Source: Erysipelotrichaceae bacterium
Lineage (GTDB): Bacteria > Bacillota_I > Bacilli_A > ML615J-28 > CAG-313
NCBI GenBank assembly: GCA_015059015.1
Contig: SVBG01000001.1
Coordinates: 198,026-262,025, forward strand
Length of the DNA: 64,000 nt
Direction: 5' to 3'
Shown: one piece after another, positions 49,402-61,892 of the stretch
Layout of the letters: each line of letters begins with the position of its first letter
Numbering within the stretch: position 1 is the stretch's first letter
The notes under the pieces: generated by a model
The model's database searches: none
Told to the model about the DNA's origin: nothing
What the model saw: the letters and a program-made list of their open reading frames with translations, nothing else
Position numbers and translations under genes: made by a program

Positions 49402-51569
49402 AGATGTTTTTTTTAATTTTTAATTTTTTAAATGTTTTTAACTTTGGTTGTAATTATAATTATGAAACAGTTGTTACTAATAATTTAAATGCTAATAATA
49501 TATGTGCTGTAAATGAATCATCTTATGTGACAACTTATAATACTGATAGTTATTTGTATTATGAGGAAAAAGAATATATTATTAAAAACTATGTGGTTAC
49601 TAAAACTTTAGAAACTATAAATAATATATATTTAATTTCTAATAGTGAGAATAATTCTAATATAGTTGTGTTTAATAAATTCAATAAATCATTAACATAT
49701 AAGTCTTTTGAAGGATTATTCATTGAAAATATTTATGATATAAATAACTCAATTTATGTTATTGGTAGTGAATATGAAGATGCAGTTATATATAATCTTA
49801 GTTATGATTTAGTAGAAAATTATAAAAGGTTATTTAATAGTGATGGATATATGAGTGTTAATAACTTAGTTTATGATGGTGAGTTCTTTTATATAACGAT
49901 TTTTAAAAATGGAATAACTAATAATTCTGAGTTTATTAATCATGGAAATATTAATGAATTTAAAAGTATTTTAGTAAAACTTGATGATGAATTTAATGTT
50001 TTAGATGTATATTATTTTGATGAAAATAGTACTTATGAATGTGTTAAAAGTATATATATAAAAGATACAAAAATATATGTTTTATTAAAATTAAATAAAA
50101 GTTATTATATTTATAAATTAGAAAAAGATTTTAAAACGGTAAGATATTATCAAATAAATACTACAGATGATGTAGAATTAATAAATCATCATAAGTCTGT
50201 TAATAAAGAATTGCTGTTTAATAAAACTAAAAAAGCTTTATTTACAAGTACACAAGGAGAATATATTGAAGATAAAAAATTAGATGTTTTAGGTAAAGTA
50301 TATGATTATAAAGTCATAGATGGAAACTTATATTTATACTCTATAGATAATGCAGTAAATATAATTAAAGTTTCTGAATATGAAATAATTAAAGAAAATG
50401 ATAAAATCTTAAATTATTATAATTTAAGTTATTCAGATACATCAAATGTATTAGTAGAATCTTGGTTTACAGATATATCTATAGAGATAGGAAGTATAAG
50501 TCCGTATTTTGATAAAACAATGTGTGGGATATATGAAATAGAGTATAAGGTTTTAAATAATAATAATCTTATTACAACGCTATATAAAAAACTAATTATT
50601 GATGAATATACGAATTTTATTAATAATGGAATATATAAAGAAGGAAAAGTATTAGAATTTTTTGGTACTGCAAAACTAAATGGTGAAACAATTTATTATG
50701 GAAACAGACTCAATAATCCTGGAGAATATGATATTGAAATAACTAATATTAATGGTGAAGTGAAGAGTTATCATATATATATAGTTCCTAACTATTATAA
50801 AGAAGAAAATATAAAATATATAGATGGAGTAACTATTAATAATGATATAGCTTTTATTAATATTGAATTAAATAAACAAGTTGTAAAAGATGTTTTAGTA
50901 GATAATAAGAGTTATTCTAATTATGAAATTATTGATGATGTTTTAGTTATTAGTTTTCCGTATAGTGAAGAAAGACTTTCTTCTTATATGTTAAATGGGG
51001 TAGTTTTTATTGATAGAGAAGAGGAATATTATTATGAACTTGAAAAACAAGTTGTATTTAACTATTTAAAAGAAGTACCAAATATCATTTTAAGTAAAAC
51101 AATTGAAGAAGAAAAATTTAGTATTAATTTAAGTGTAAGTGACTTGGATAAAACTTTTATGTATTTGAAAATAGTTGATAATGATCAAGAACAAATTTTT
51201 TCATCTAATCAATTAGTTTCATCAAATAATTTAAAAGTTTACTTATGTTATGAATTAGGAGATGGAAATGTACAAGAGGTATTAGTTTCAGAAGTTGTAC
51301 AAGATAAAATATTTGATTCTAATATTGAGATTATCTATGAAGATGGAAGGTTAAATTCTATAAATATTGTACATGATATAACTAAGGATAATTTAAAAGT
51401 ATTAAATGTACTAAGTAATTCTAATTCCTATCTTGAGTATTATGAAAAAATAAAACCAACTAGTTATTTAAAAAGTATTATCATTATTTGTATATCAATT
51501 GTTTCTTTATCAGGGTTAGGTTTTGTTGGCTACTTATTAATTAAAAAATCTAAAAGAAAGTCTTTCTAA
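49398..51569 (+). CDS. Secreted C-terminally membrane-anchored surface protein 2
   Basis: The 723-residue paralogue starts at ATG 49398, overlapping the previous stop (ATGA); an upstream in-frame ATG lies deep inside the first gene. It has a short hydrophobic signal ending near NFGC, a beta-rich region with strands such as YIYKLEKDFKTVRYYQI, a domain with LEFFGTAKLNGETIYYG and NNPGEYDIEI, and a C-terminal membrane segment with a lysine/arginine tail. Both proteins probably face outward and act together. Confidence 0.65.
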   Translation: MKMFFLIFNFLNVFNFGCNYNYETVVTNNLNANNICAVNESSYVTTYNTDSYLYYEEKEYIIKNYVVTKTLETINNIYLISNSENNSNIVVFNKFNKSLTYKSFEGLFIENIYDINNSIYVIGSEYEDAVIYNLSYDLVENYKRLFNSDGYMSVNNLVYDGEFFYITIFKNGITNNSEFINHGNINEFKSILVKLDDEFNVLDVYYFDENSTYECVKSIYIKDTKIYVLLKLNKSYYIYKLEKDFKTVRYYQINTTDDVELINHHKSVNKELLFNKTKKALFTSTQGEYIEDKKLDVLGKVYDYKVIDGNLYLYSIDNAVNIIKVSEYEIIKENDKILNYYNLSYSDTSNVLVESWFTDISIEIGSISPYFDKTMCGIYEIEYKVLNNNNLITTLYKKLIIDEYTNFINNGIYKEGKVLEFFGTAKLNGETIYYGNRLNNPGEYDIEITNINGEVKSYHIYIVPNYYKEENIKYIDGVTINNDIAFINIELNKQVVKDVLVDNKSYSNYEIIDDVLVISFPYSEERLSSYMLNGVVFIDREEEYYYELEKQVVFNYLKEVPNIILSKTIEEEKFSINLSVSDLDKTFMYLKIVDNDQEQIFSSNQLVSSNNLKVYLCYELGDGNVQEVLVSEVVQDKIFDSNIEIIYEDGRLNSINIVHDITKDNLKVLNVLSNSNSYLEYYEKIKPTSYLKSIIIICISIVSLSGLGFVGYLLIKKSKRKSF

Positions 51570-51599
51570 AGTAATTTAATTAATTTATTCTATTATCGT

Positions 51600-51628
51600 T
51601 TGAAATAAATTTCCAAATATTGTATAAT
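51600..51628 (+). promoter_or_regulatory. Promoter of dnaE
   Basis: TTGAAA (51600-51605), a 17-bp spacer and TATAAT (51623-51628) precede the dnaE ribosome site AAGGAGAG (51647). Confidence 0.75.
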
Positions 51629-51659
51629 AAGATTGGATTATTATGTAAGGAGAGTGCTC

Positions 51660-54600
51660 ATGGAATTTGTTCCTTTATATGTTCGTAGTGAATATTCAAT
51701 GTTACAAAGTACATGTGGCATTGATTCTTTAGTAAAAACAGCAAAATTATATGGATATAAAAGCCTTGCGGTAACTGATGAAGGTGTAATGCATGGCACT
51801 ATAAAGTTTTATAATGCTTGTAAAAAAGAAGGCATAAAGCCAATTATTGGATTAAAAGTTCTATATAATTTAAATGGAGTTATAAGTAATATTTTATTAT
51901 ACGCAATGGATATTGCGGGTTATCGTAATTTAATGCGTATATCTAGTCGTTATAAAACATTTCATCAACCAATTGATATTGAAGATTTAAGGAAATGTTC
52001 ATTAGGTGTACTTTGTGTTACACCTGGACTCGATAGTGTTATTTATAACTATTTAAAAAATAAAAATATAAGTAAACTAAAAGAGCATTTATCAATACTT
52101 GAATCAGTGTTTGTTAATGTATATGTTGGTATTAGTTTAACAACGTTAACCGATCGAAATAATTTCGACAATTATTATCAAATTTTAAATAGTAATGGTG
52201 TTAAAATGGTTGCGATACAACCAGTATATTATTTAAGCCCAAGCGATGTTGATGCGTATACACTTCTTAAGTCAATTGGTAATAATGCAAACTTAGTTAA
52301 TATTACTGAATCTGAATCTAATAGTTATTTATATGAATCATCGGAAATTGAATTCTTATTTGGTAAATATCCTGTCTTATTAGAAAACTCTAAAATTATT
52401 AGTGATAAATGTAATGTAGAAATAGAATTTGGTAAATTCCAATTACCTAAATTTAGTGATGATGTTGATGCTGATAAATATCTATATGAATTAAGTGTTA
52501 TGGGACTTAAGAAAAGGTTAAAGTCTCTTCCAAATGTAAATCAGTCTATATATATAGAACGCCTTAAAAAAGAGTATGATACGATTGTTAAAATGGGTTT
52601 TTCTGATTATTTCTTGATCGTATGGGATTATGTAAAATTTGCGAAAAAAAGTAATATTTATGTTGGCCCTGGAAGAGGATCAGCAGGGGCTAGTTTAATA
52701 GCTTATTGCCTTGGTATTACTGATGTAGATCCGATAAAATATAATTTATTGTTTGAGCGTTTCTTAAATGAAGAACGTGTTACAATGCCTGATATTGATA
52801 TAGATTTTCCTGATGATGAAAGAGATAAAGTTATTGAATATGTTGGTAAAAGATATGGAGCATCACGTGTTGCACATATTGGTACATTTGGTACATTCCA
52901 AGTTAAACTTGCAATTAATGATGCTGCAAGAGTTTATAAAACAAAAGATACGCATTTAAAACAAGTATTAAAAATTATAAATCAAGAATTAGAAAACTAT
53001 AAAATCCATCAACCATCACTTGTTAGTTTAATTGAAAAATCAGATACTCTTAAACAATTAATGGATGAATATGAAGATATAAACAAGTTATTAAGTGTAG
53101 CTTGTAAAATACAAGGACTACCTAGAAATGTATCTACTCATGCAGCAGGGATAATTATTACAAAATATCCGCTAGTTAATTATACTGCCCTTGATAACGG
53201 ATTAGATGGAATTTATCAAACACAATTTGAAGCAAGTGATCTAGAGTCATTAGGACTTTTAAAAATGGACTTTTTAGGCTTAAAGAACTTAACTAATGTT
53301 AGTAAAACAATTGAACTTATCAAGCTAGATAATCAAGACTTTATGATGCCTAAAGAAGAAAATGACTCTTTAGTGTTTAAAATGCTTGCGCAAGGAGATG
53401 TAGTGGGTGTGTTCCAATTAGAATCTGCTGGAATGAGCAAAGTTATTAAGGAGTTAAACACTTCGTCGCTCGATGATATTATTAGTGCACTTGCACTTTA
53501 TAGACCTGGTCCAATGGATATTATTCCAACATTTATTAAAAGAAAGTTTGGTGAGGAAATAGTTTCATACCCACATGAAGATCTTCGTTCTATTTTAAAA
53601 GAAACATATGGAACAATTGTATATCAAGAGCAAATCATGCAAATAGCGGTAAAATTTGCGGGATACACTCTTGGTCGTGCTGATATTTTAAGACGTGCAG
53701 TATCTAAGAAAAAGAAAGATATTTTAGAACAAGAACGTATCTCATTCATTGAATCAAGTATGAAAAAAGGGTATGAAAGGCGTGTTGCAGAAGAGATATA
53801 TGATTATATTGTAAAGTTTGCTGATTATGGATTTAATAAAGCACATAGTGTTGCATATGCTAAACTTGCATATCAAACTGCTTATTTAAAATGTCATTAT
53901 CCAACATATTATATGTCTACTTTAATGACAACATTCATTGGTAGTAATAGTGATATTGTAAGTTATTATAAAGAAGCATTAAGAAAAAATATTGATGTGC
54001 TTGGACCTAATATTAATGAATCACTTAACTATTTTGCATCTGTGAATAATAAAATTTTATTTCCACTTACAATTATTAAAGGTTTAGGTGAAGTTAAAGC
54101 AAAAGAAATTATGCAAGAGCGTTTAAAAGGTAAATTTACTTCATTTAAAGATTTCTTAATCAGAACAAAAGATATTATTCCATTTAGTTTAGTTAATAAT
54201 ATAATTTATAGTGGTGCACTTGATTGTTTTAATTTAACTAAAAAAGCAATGATAGAATCAGCTGAACTTCATATTAATTTACTTGATTATGAAGGTATTC
54301 CAGGTATGAAAGGTGTAACTTATACTGATGAAGAATATTCGTATGGTGTCTTACTTGAAAAGGAAAAAGAAGTATTGGGACTTAATATTAAGTATAATTT
54401 CTTTAAACAATATGCAAGCATATATGAATCTAAAAAGCTTATATTTATTAAAGATGCTAAAGAAAATATGCAAATTAGAACACTTGGTATATTAACAAAA
54501 ATTAGAGAAATTAAAACTAAGAATAATGAATTAATGGCTTTTGCAACACTTGAAGATAATATGAACGAAATAGAATTAACACTTTTCCCTAGAATTTATA

Positions 54601-54704
54601 ATCGATTACAAAATCTAACAATTGGTTCAATTGTGATAATTACTGGTATGGTTACAATGCGTAATAAATTACAAATTGTAGTTGATGATATTCAAATAAT
54701 TTAA
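51660..54704 (+). CDS. dnaE: DNA polymerase III alpha subunit
   Basis: The 1014-residue protein has an N-terminal PHP domain, the catalytic palm with VGPGRGSAGASLIAYCLGIT and PDIDIDFPDDERD (about 376-388), the conserved YRPGPMD and YGFNKAHSVAYA blocks, and a C-terminal OB fold (IRTLGILTKIREIKTKNNEL). The PHP metal ligands are changed: RSEYSML replaces the usual HSEYSLL and TDEGVM replaces TDHGVM, so PHP nuclease activity is unlikely. It is shorter than the ~1115 residues usual in Bacillus. ROK kinase follows after 13 nt. Confidence 0.95.
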   Translation: MEFVPLYVRSEYSMLQSTCGIDSLVKTAKLYGYKSLAVTDEGVMHGTIKFYNACKKEGIKPIIGLKVLYNLNGVISNILLYAMDIAGYRNLMRISSRYKTFHQPIDIEDLRKCSLGVLCVTPGLDSVIYNYLKNKNISKLKEHLSILESVFVNVYVGISLTTLTDRNNFDNYYQILNSNGVKMVAIQPVYYLSPSDVDAYTLLKSIGNNANLVNITESESNSYLYESSEIEFLFGKYPVLLENSKIISDKCNVEIEFGKFQLPKFSDDVDADKYLYELSVMGLKKRLKSLPNVNQSIYIERLKKEYDTIVKMGFSDYFLIVWDYVKFAKKSNIYVGPGRGSAGASLIAYCLGITDVDPIKYNLLFERFLNEERVTMPDIDIDFPDDERDKVIEYVGKRYGASRVAHIGTFGTFQVKLAINDAARVYKTKDTHLKQVLKIINQELENYKIHQPSLVSLIEKSDTLKQLMDEYEDINKLLSVACKIQGLPRNVSTHAAGIIITKYPLVNYTALDNGLDGIYQTQFEASDLESLGLLKMDFLGLKNLTNVSKTIELIKLDNQDFMMPKEENDSLVFKMLAQGDVVGVFQLESAGMSKVIKELNTSSLDDIISALALYRPGPMDIIPTFIKRKFGEEIVSYPHEDLRSILKETYGTIVYQEQIMQIAVKFAGYTLGRADILRRAVSKKKKDILEQERISFIESSMKKGYERRVAEEIYDYIVKFADYGFNKAHSVAYAKLAYQTAYLKCHYPTYYMSTLMTTFIGSNSDIVSYYKEALRKNIDVLGPNINESLNYFASVNNKILFPLTIIKGLGEVKAKEIMQERLKGKFTSFKDFLIRTKDIIPFSLVNNIIYSGALDCFNLTKKAMIESAELHINLLDYEGIPGMKGVTYTDEEYSYGVLLEKEKEVLGLNIKYNFFKQYASIYESKKLIFIKDAKENMQIRTLGILTKIREIKTKNNELMAFATLEDNMNEIELTLFPRIYNRLQNLTIGSIVIITGMVTMRNKLQIVVDDIQII

Positions 54705-54717
54705 GAAGGAGTATGTT

Positions 54718-55599
54718 ATGAAATTATTATGTTTTGATATTGGTGGAACAAATATTAAATATGGGGTAATAGAAAATGGAAATATCCTAGAAAAAAGTAT
54801 GTTCCCAACAAATTATAAAAGAGGACATAAAGATGTTACTGATAGACTCATTGCTACTGCAAAGAAAGTTCAAAAGAAACATCCTGATATTGAAGGGGTA
54901 GGGATTTCTTGTGCAGGTAGTATAAACTTTGATAAAGGTTGCATGATTACTCCTCCTGATGCCATTCCTCAGTTTGGTGAATGGGATTTTGAAAAGCTGT
55001 TTATGGAAGAACTAGGACTCCGTATTGTTGCAGATAATGATGTAAATAGTTTTGCAGCATGTGAATGTAAAATGGGAGCTGGTTCTAAATATAATACTTA
55101 TTTAGTTATGACAGTTGGTACTGGTATTGGTGGTGCTATTGTTGTTAATAATAAAATTTGGCGTGGTAATAACTATAATGCTGGTGAAATTGGTAGAATG
55201 CTTGTAGATGGTGTTCATTGGGAAAAAATGGCGTCAATGACAGCACTGCTAAAAAGTGCAAAACTGCGCGGCTTAGAAGTTGAAGAAGGAAAAGATGTAT
55301 TTGACTTATACGATCAAGGAGATAAAGTTGCTCAACTTGTAGTTGGAGAATTCTATCGTAATCTTGGTAAGGGTATTGCTAACTTAGTGTATATCTTTAA
55401 TCCTGAAGCAGTTATTATTGGTGGTGGTATTTCTGCAAGAGATGACTTTGGTTTTGAAATCAATAGATACGCAGATTACTACTTAGTAGATGGATTCCAA
55501 AGCACATTAGATATAATTCCTGCACATTTTAAAAATGATGGTGGAATATTAGGTGCTTATTGCAATTTCGTTGATCGTTATGGAAAGGAAGAGAATTAG
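54718..55599 (+). CDS. ROK-family sugar kinase
   Basis: The 293-residue protein has the ATP-binding DIGGTNIKYGV motif at residues 6-16, a catalytic-type DNDVNSFAACE block and a VGTGIGGAIV phosphate-2 loop. The ROK zinc motif (CGxxGC) is absent. The product is probably a glucokinase or related hexose kinase, because phosphoglucomutase and glucose-6-phosphate isomerase genes follow directly. It begins 13 nt after dnaE with its own AAGGAG. Confidence 0.85.
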   Translation: MKLLCFDIGGTNIKYGVIENGNILEKSMFPTNYKRGHKDVTDRLIATAKKVQKKHPDIEGVGISCAGSINFDKGCMITPPDAIPQFGEWDFEKLFMEELGLRIVADNDVNSFAACECKMGAGSKYNTYLVMTVGTGIGGAIVVNNKIWRGNNYNAGEIGRMLVDGVHWEKMASMTALLKSAKLRGLEVEEGKDVFDLYDQGDKVAQLVVGEFYRNLGKGIANLVYIFNPEAVIIGGGISARDDFGFEINRYADYYLVDGFQSTLDIIPAHFKNDGGILGAYCNFVDRYGKEEN

Positions 55600-55602
55600 A
55601 AT

Positions 55603-57297
55603 ATGAATCAAGAAATATTAAAAAAAGTAGAATTATGGAAAGCTCATGTAAAAGAAGAAGAATTAAAACAAATCGAACAAATGGATGAAAAAGAATTAGA
55701 AGATGCATTTGGTCTTGATATTGCATTTGGTACAGCAGGTCTAAGAGGAATTGTAGGCATGGGTACAAATAGAATGAATGAATATATTGTTAGAAAAACA
55801 ACAGTAGGATTCATGAATTTTATGATTAAAGAGTATGATAACGCAAAAGAAAAAGGATGTGTTATTGCATATGACTGTAGACGTGGATCAGTTGAATTTT
55901 CTAAAGCAGCTGCACAAGTTCTTGCAACTAATGGTATGAAAGTATATTTATTTACAGCACTTCGTCCTACTCCTGAACTTAGTTTTGCAGTTAGACACTT
56001 AAAATGTGCTGGTGGTATTATGATTACTGCAAGCCACAATCCACCTCAATATAATGGATATAAAGTTTATGATGATGAAGGATGTCAATTAATTCCTCAT
56101 CTTGCTGATAGTGTAACTAATGAAGTTAATAATGTTACTGACATGTTTAATATTGAAGTAAAACCTTATGATGAACTTGTAAAAGAAGGTAAAATTTTAG
56201 AAATTAATGAATTAGTTGATGTTCCTTACTTAGAAGCAGTTAAAACTATCCCTGTAAATAAAGTTAAGAAAGACAATATTAAAATTGTTTATACTCCTCT
56301 TCATGGTACAGGTTGTGCTTTTATGGTGGAATTATTAGAAGAACAAGGTTATACAGTTATTCCAGTTAAAGAACAAATGGTTCCAGATGGAGAATTCTCT
56401 ACTTTAAAATCTCCTAATCCAGAAGAATCAAGTGCATTTGAATATTCACTAAAATTAGGACGTGAAGTTGGTGCTGATATTTTAATTGCAACTGACCCTG
56501 ATGCAGATAGAATGGGTATTGCAGCACTTAATGATGAAGGAGAATATGTACTTCTTACTGGTAACCAAACTGGTGCAATTCTTCTTAACTATTTAGCACT
56601 TAATGTACCACATGATAAGAATGCTTGTGTTTATAATACAATTGTTACATCTAATATTGCAAAAGACATTTGTGATAAACATAACTTAACACTTGTACAA
56701 ACACTTACAGGATTCAAGTTTATCGGTGAACAAGCAAAACTAATTGAAAATACTGAAAAGTCATTCTTCTTTGGATATGAAGAATCATATGGTTCAGTTA
56801 TTAAACCATTTGTAAGAGATAAAGACTCATTCCAAGCAACACTTTTACTTGCAGAAGTTGCATCTTATTATAAAGAATTAGGTAAAACACTTGTAAATGT
56901 TCTTGATGAAATATATGAAGAATATGGTTATTACATAGAAGGTGTTCAAAACATTTCTTTAACAGGTCTTGAAGGCCAAGCAAAAATTAAGAAGATTATG
57001 TCTTACTTCCAAAATGCAACTATTACTTCAATGGGTGGTAAACCTATTGTTACAGTTGAAGATTATGATAAGAGTATAAGTGTAACTAATGGTGTTGAAA
57101 CTCCAATTACTCTTCCTAAGTCTCTAGTACTTAAATATATATATGAAGATGGTGGTTGGTTTGCTCTTAGACCATCTGGTACAGAACCAAAATTAAAGAT
57201 TTATATTGCTATTAAAGATAAAGATAAAGTATCTGCTGAGGCTTTTATTGAAGACTTAAAAGCTGAAGTTATGGAAATTATCAATAAGATTGATTAA
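55603..57297 (+). CDS. Alpha-phosphoglucomutase / phospho-sugar mutase
   Basis: The 564-residue protein has the phosphoserine loop MITASHNPPQYNGYKVYDDE (about 139-158), the metal-binding DPDADRMGI loop and the sugar-binding FGYEESYGS and phosphate-binding RPSGTEPKLKIY segments. It interconverts glucose 1-phosphate and glucose 6-phosphate, like Bacillus PgcA. It starts 3 nt after the kinase gene ends and precedes pgi by 12 nt, so the three form one operon for hexose phosphates. Confidence 0.95.
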   Translation: MNQEILKKVELWKAHVKEEELKQIEQMDEKELEDAFGLDIAFGTAGLRGIVGMGTNRMNEYIVRKTTVGFMNFMIKEYDNAKEKGCVIAYDCRRGSVEFSKAAAQVLATNGMKVYLFTALRPTPELSFAVRHLKCAGGIMITASHNPPQYNGYKVYDDEGCQLIPHLADSVTNEVNNVTDMFNIEVKPYDELVKEGKILEINELVDVPYLEAVKTIPVNKVKKDNIKIVYTPLHGTGCAFMVELLEEQGYTVIPVKEQMVPDGEFSTLKSPNPEESSAFEYSLKLGREVGADILIATDPDADRMGIAALNDEGEYVLLTGNQTGAILLNYLALNVPHDKNACVYNTIVTSNIAKDICDKHNLTLVQTLTGFKFIGEQAKLIENTEKSFFFGYEESYGSVIKPFVRDKDSFQATLLLAEVASYYKELGKTLVNVLDEIYEEYGYYIEGVQNISLTGLEGQAKIKKIMSYFQNATITSMGGKPIVTVEDYDKSISVTNGVETPITLPKSLVLKYIYEDGGWFALRPSGTEPKLKIYIAIKDKDKVSAEAFIEDLKAEVMEIINKID

Positions 57298-57309
57298 GAG
57301 GTTATATAT

Positions 57310-58635
57310 ATGAGCGTAAAAATTAATTATAAAAATATAGCAAACTTTTTACCAAAAGAAGAACTACTTGGTTTAAAAGAAAAAACATATGCTGCAAGAA
57401 AAGTATTAGTGGAAAAAACAGGTGCTGGTAATGACTTTTTAGGTTGGATTAACTGGACTGTTGATTATGATAAAGAAGAATATGCAAGAATCAAAAAAGC
57501 TGCTGAAAAGATTAGAAAAGATTCAGAAGTATTAGTTGTTATTGGTATTGGTGGATCATACCTTGGTGCTAAAGCTGTTATTGAAGCAATGAAGAATTAT
57601 TTCCCTACAGAAAAAGAAGTAGAAATAATTTTTGCTGGTCAAACATTATCTTCTACATATGCAGCACAACTTCTTAAATATTTAGAAAATAAAGAATTCT
57701 CAATCAATGTAATTTCAAAATCAGGTACTACTACAGAACCTGCTGTTGCATTTAGATTATTTAAAGAATTACTTGAAAAGAAATATGGAAAAGCTGATGC
57801 TGCTAAAAGAATTTATGCTACAACTGATAAAGCAAAAGGTGCATTAAGAGTTCTTGCAACAAAAGAAGGTTACGAAACATTTATTGTACCTGATGATATT
57901 GGTGGTAGATATTCTTGGTTTACTGCAGTAGGACTTCTTCCTATTGCTGCTAGCGGTATTAATATTGATGATCTTATGAAAGGTGCAGAACAAGCTAGAG
58001 TTGATGCTATCAATAATGAATTTGAAGAAAATTCATGCTTACTTTATGCAGCTTCAAGAAACGCTTTATATAATAAAGGATTAGACGTTGAAATTTTAGT
58101 AAGCTATGAACCAAAACTTTCATTTATCAGTGAATGGTGGAAACAACTTTATGGTGAATCTGAAGGTAAAGATAATAAAGGTGTATTCCCTGCAAGCTTA
58201 GTTTATTCAACAGACCTTCATTCAATGGGACAATATGTTCAAGAAGGTAAACGTATTATGTTTGAAACTGTTTTAAATGTAGAACGTCCTGAAGAAAATA
58301 TTATTCTAAAGAAAGAAGAAGTTGACCTTGATCAACTTAACTATCTTGAAGGTAAAGATTTAGATAGCGTTAATAAAATGGCAATGCAAGGAACAATTCT
58401 AGCACATGTTGATGGTGGAGTTCCAAACCTTGTACTTGCTATTGAAGAAATTAATGCATATAATATTGGTTATCTACTTTATTTCTTTATGTTTAGCTGT
58501 GGTGTATGTTGTTATTTAACTGGTGTTAATCCATTTAATCAACCAGGTGTTGAAAGTTATAAAAAGAATATGTTTGCACTTTTAGAAAAACCTGGCTATG
58601 AAGCAATGACTGAAGAACTTAAAAAACGTTTATAA
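57310..58635 (+). CDS. pgi: Glucose-6-phosphate isomerase
   Basis: The 441-residue protein has [35 protein letters not shown] and [16 protein letters not shown], all Pgi signatures, and the late [17 protein letters not shown] block with the catalytic region. It converts glucose 6-phosphate to fructose 6-phosphate. Length matches the Bacillus type (~450). A strong terminator follows. Confidence 0.97.
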   Translation: MSVKINYKNIANFLPKEELLGLKEKTYAARKVLVEKTGAGNDFLGWINWTVDYDKEEYARIKKAAEKIRKDSEVLVVIGIGGSYLGAKAVIEAMKNYFPTEKEVEIIFAGQTLSSTYAAQLLKYLENKEFSINVISKSGTTTEPAVAFRLFKELLEKKYGKADAAKRIYATTDKAKGALRVLATKEGYETFIVPDDIGGRYSWFTAVGLLPIAASGINIDDLMKGAEQARVDAINNEFEENSCLLYAASRNALYNKGLDVEILVSYEPKLSFISEWWKQLYGESEGKDNKGVFPASLVYSTDLHSMGQYVQEGKRIMFETVLNVERPEENIILKKEEVDLDQLNYLEGKDLDSVNKMAMQGTILAHVDGGVPNLVLAIEEINAYNIGYLLYFFMFSCGVCCYLTGVNPFNQPGVESYKKNMFALLEKPGYEAMTEELKKRL

Positions 58636-58643
58636 GAAAAATT

Positions 58644-58682
58644 AAGTAAGTGATTTAAATTAATCACTTACTTTTACTTTTT
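58644..58682 (+). terminator. Terminator of the hexose-phosphate operon
   Basis: AAGTAAGTGATT (58644-58655) pairs perfectly with AATCACTTACTT (58662-58673), followed by T-rich sequence. Confidence 0.9.
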
Positions 58683-58692
58683 TTAAATAATT

Positions 58693-58701
58693 TGGTATAA
58701 T
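58693..58701 (+). promoter_or_regulatory. Extended -10 promoter of tgt
   Basis: TGGTATAAT ends 22 bp before the tgt start, leaving room for only a very short leader. TGAGG at 58709 is the ribosome site. Confidence 0.65.
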
Positions 58702-58711
58702 ACATATATGA

Positions 58712-60750
<2,039 letters not shown>

Positions 60751-60755
<5 letters not shown>

Positions 60756-60776
60756 GTATTTTACCTAGCTTTTTTT
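60751..60776 (+). terminator. Intrinsic terminator
   Basis: GCTAGGTA (60751-60758) pairs with TACCTAGC (60762-60769), followed by seven T residues. The stop codon TAG of the lipoprotein gene is in the 5' arm. Confidence 0.9.
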
Positions 60777-60798
60777 CATATAATTTATTGGTGAAAAA

Positions 60799-61890
60799 AT
60801 GAAGAAGTTAAAAGTAGATAAAGTATTATTAATTGTAACAATTGTTTTAGTTATATTTGGACTTTTAATGGTTTATTCTGCAAGTAATGTTGTAGCCCTA
60901 TACAAATATAATGATAGTTTTTATTTTACTAAAAGACAACTTGTATTTGCGGGGATTGGAATAGTATTAATGATATTAATTATTAATATAGATATTAATA
61001 AAATATATAAGTATTCAGCTTTAATATTTTTGATTGCACTTTTATGTTTAATACTAGTTTTAATACCTGGTATTGGAATGATTAGAGGTGGGGCGAGAAG
61101 TTGGATAGGGGTTGGAAGTGTATCGTTTCAACCTTCTGAAGCAATGAAGATAGGTATAGTCTTATTACTTGCTAGATATTTTAGTAAATATGATAAAGAT
61201 TTATTAAAGTTTAAAAATTTCTTTTTTGTTCTTTGTATTATAGGGAGTGTTTTTGGACTTATTATGCTACAACCTGATTTTGGGACAGGACTTGTGCTAG
61301 TACTTGGATCATTTCTTTTGTTATTTATGACAGGTGCTCCATTTAAATATTTTATGATGTTAATAGTTATTGGTATTGTTGGTGTAGTGGGACTAGTTAT
61401 TAGTGCACCATATCGAATGGAAAGAATTTTCTCATTTTTAGATCCTTGGAGTGATCCTTTAGGTAGTGGTTTTCAGGCTATTCAGTCTTTATATGCTCTT
61501 GCTCCAAGTGGGTTATTTGGACTTGGGTTTAATAAAAGTATTCAAAAGCATTTCTTTTTACCTGAACCTCAAAATGATTTTATTTTTGCGATAGTAGCAG
61601 AAGAATTAGGACTTCTTGGAGCAATATTTTTATTAAGTTTATTTTTTGTTTTAATTTATAGAATGATTAAAATTGGACAAAGTGTTTCAAATTTATTTAT
61701 GAAATATTTATCTTTTGGTATTGGCCTTACTTTTTTTGTTCAAGTATTTATAAATATTGGTGTAGTAATTGGACTTTTACCTGTTACAGGAATTACACTT
61801 CCAATTATAAGTTATGGTGGAACTAGTTTAATGATGAGTTTAATAATGATTGGTTTAGTTTTAAATGTTAGTAGATATAGGGGGGAATAA
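60799..61890 (+). CDS. ftsW: FtsW/RodA-family SEDS peptidoglycan polymerase
   Basis: The 363-residue polytopic protein shows the SEDS signatures: LMVYSASNVVALY after TM1, VSFQPSEAMKIGIVLLLARY, MLQPDFGTGLVL, the large loop with PEPQNDFIFAIVAEELGLLG and the late TGITLPIISYGGTSLMMSL. These enzymes polymerise lipid II glycan strands with a partner penicillin-binding protein. Followed by murG and murB, it is more likely the divisome member FtsW than RodA, but the assignment rests on context. Confidence 0.9.
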   Translation: MKKLKVDKVLLIVTIVLVIFGLLMVYSASNVVALYKYNDSFYFTKRQLVFAGIGIVLMILIINIDINKIYKYSALIFLIALLCLILVLIPGIGMIRGGARSWIGVGSVSFQPSEAMKIGIVLLLARYFSKYDKDLLKFKNFFFVLCIIGSVFGLIMLQPDFGTGLVLVLGSFLLLFMTGAPFKYFMMLIVIGIVGVVGLVISAPYRMERIFSFLDPWSDPLGSGFQAIQSLYALAPSGLFGLGFNKSIQKHFFLPEPQNDFIFAIVAEELGLLGAIFLLSLFFVLIYRMIKIGQSVSNLFMKYLSFGIGLTFFVQVFINIGVVIGLLPVTGITLPIISYGGTSLMMSLIMIGLVLNVSRYRGE

Positions 61891-61892
61891 TA

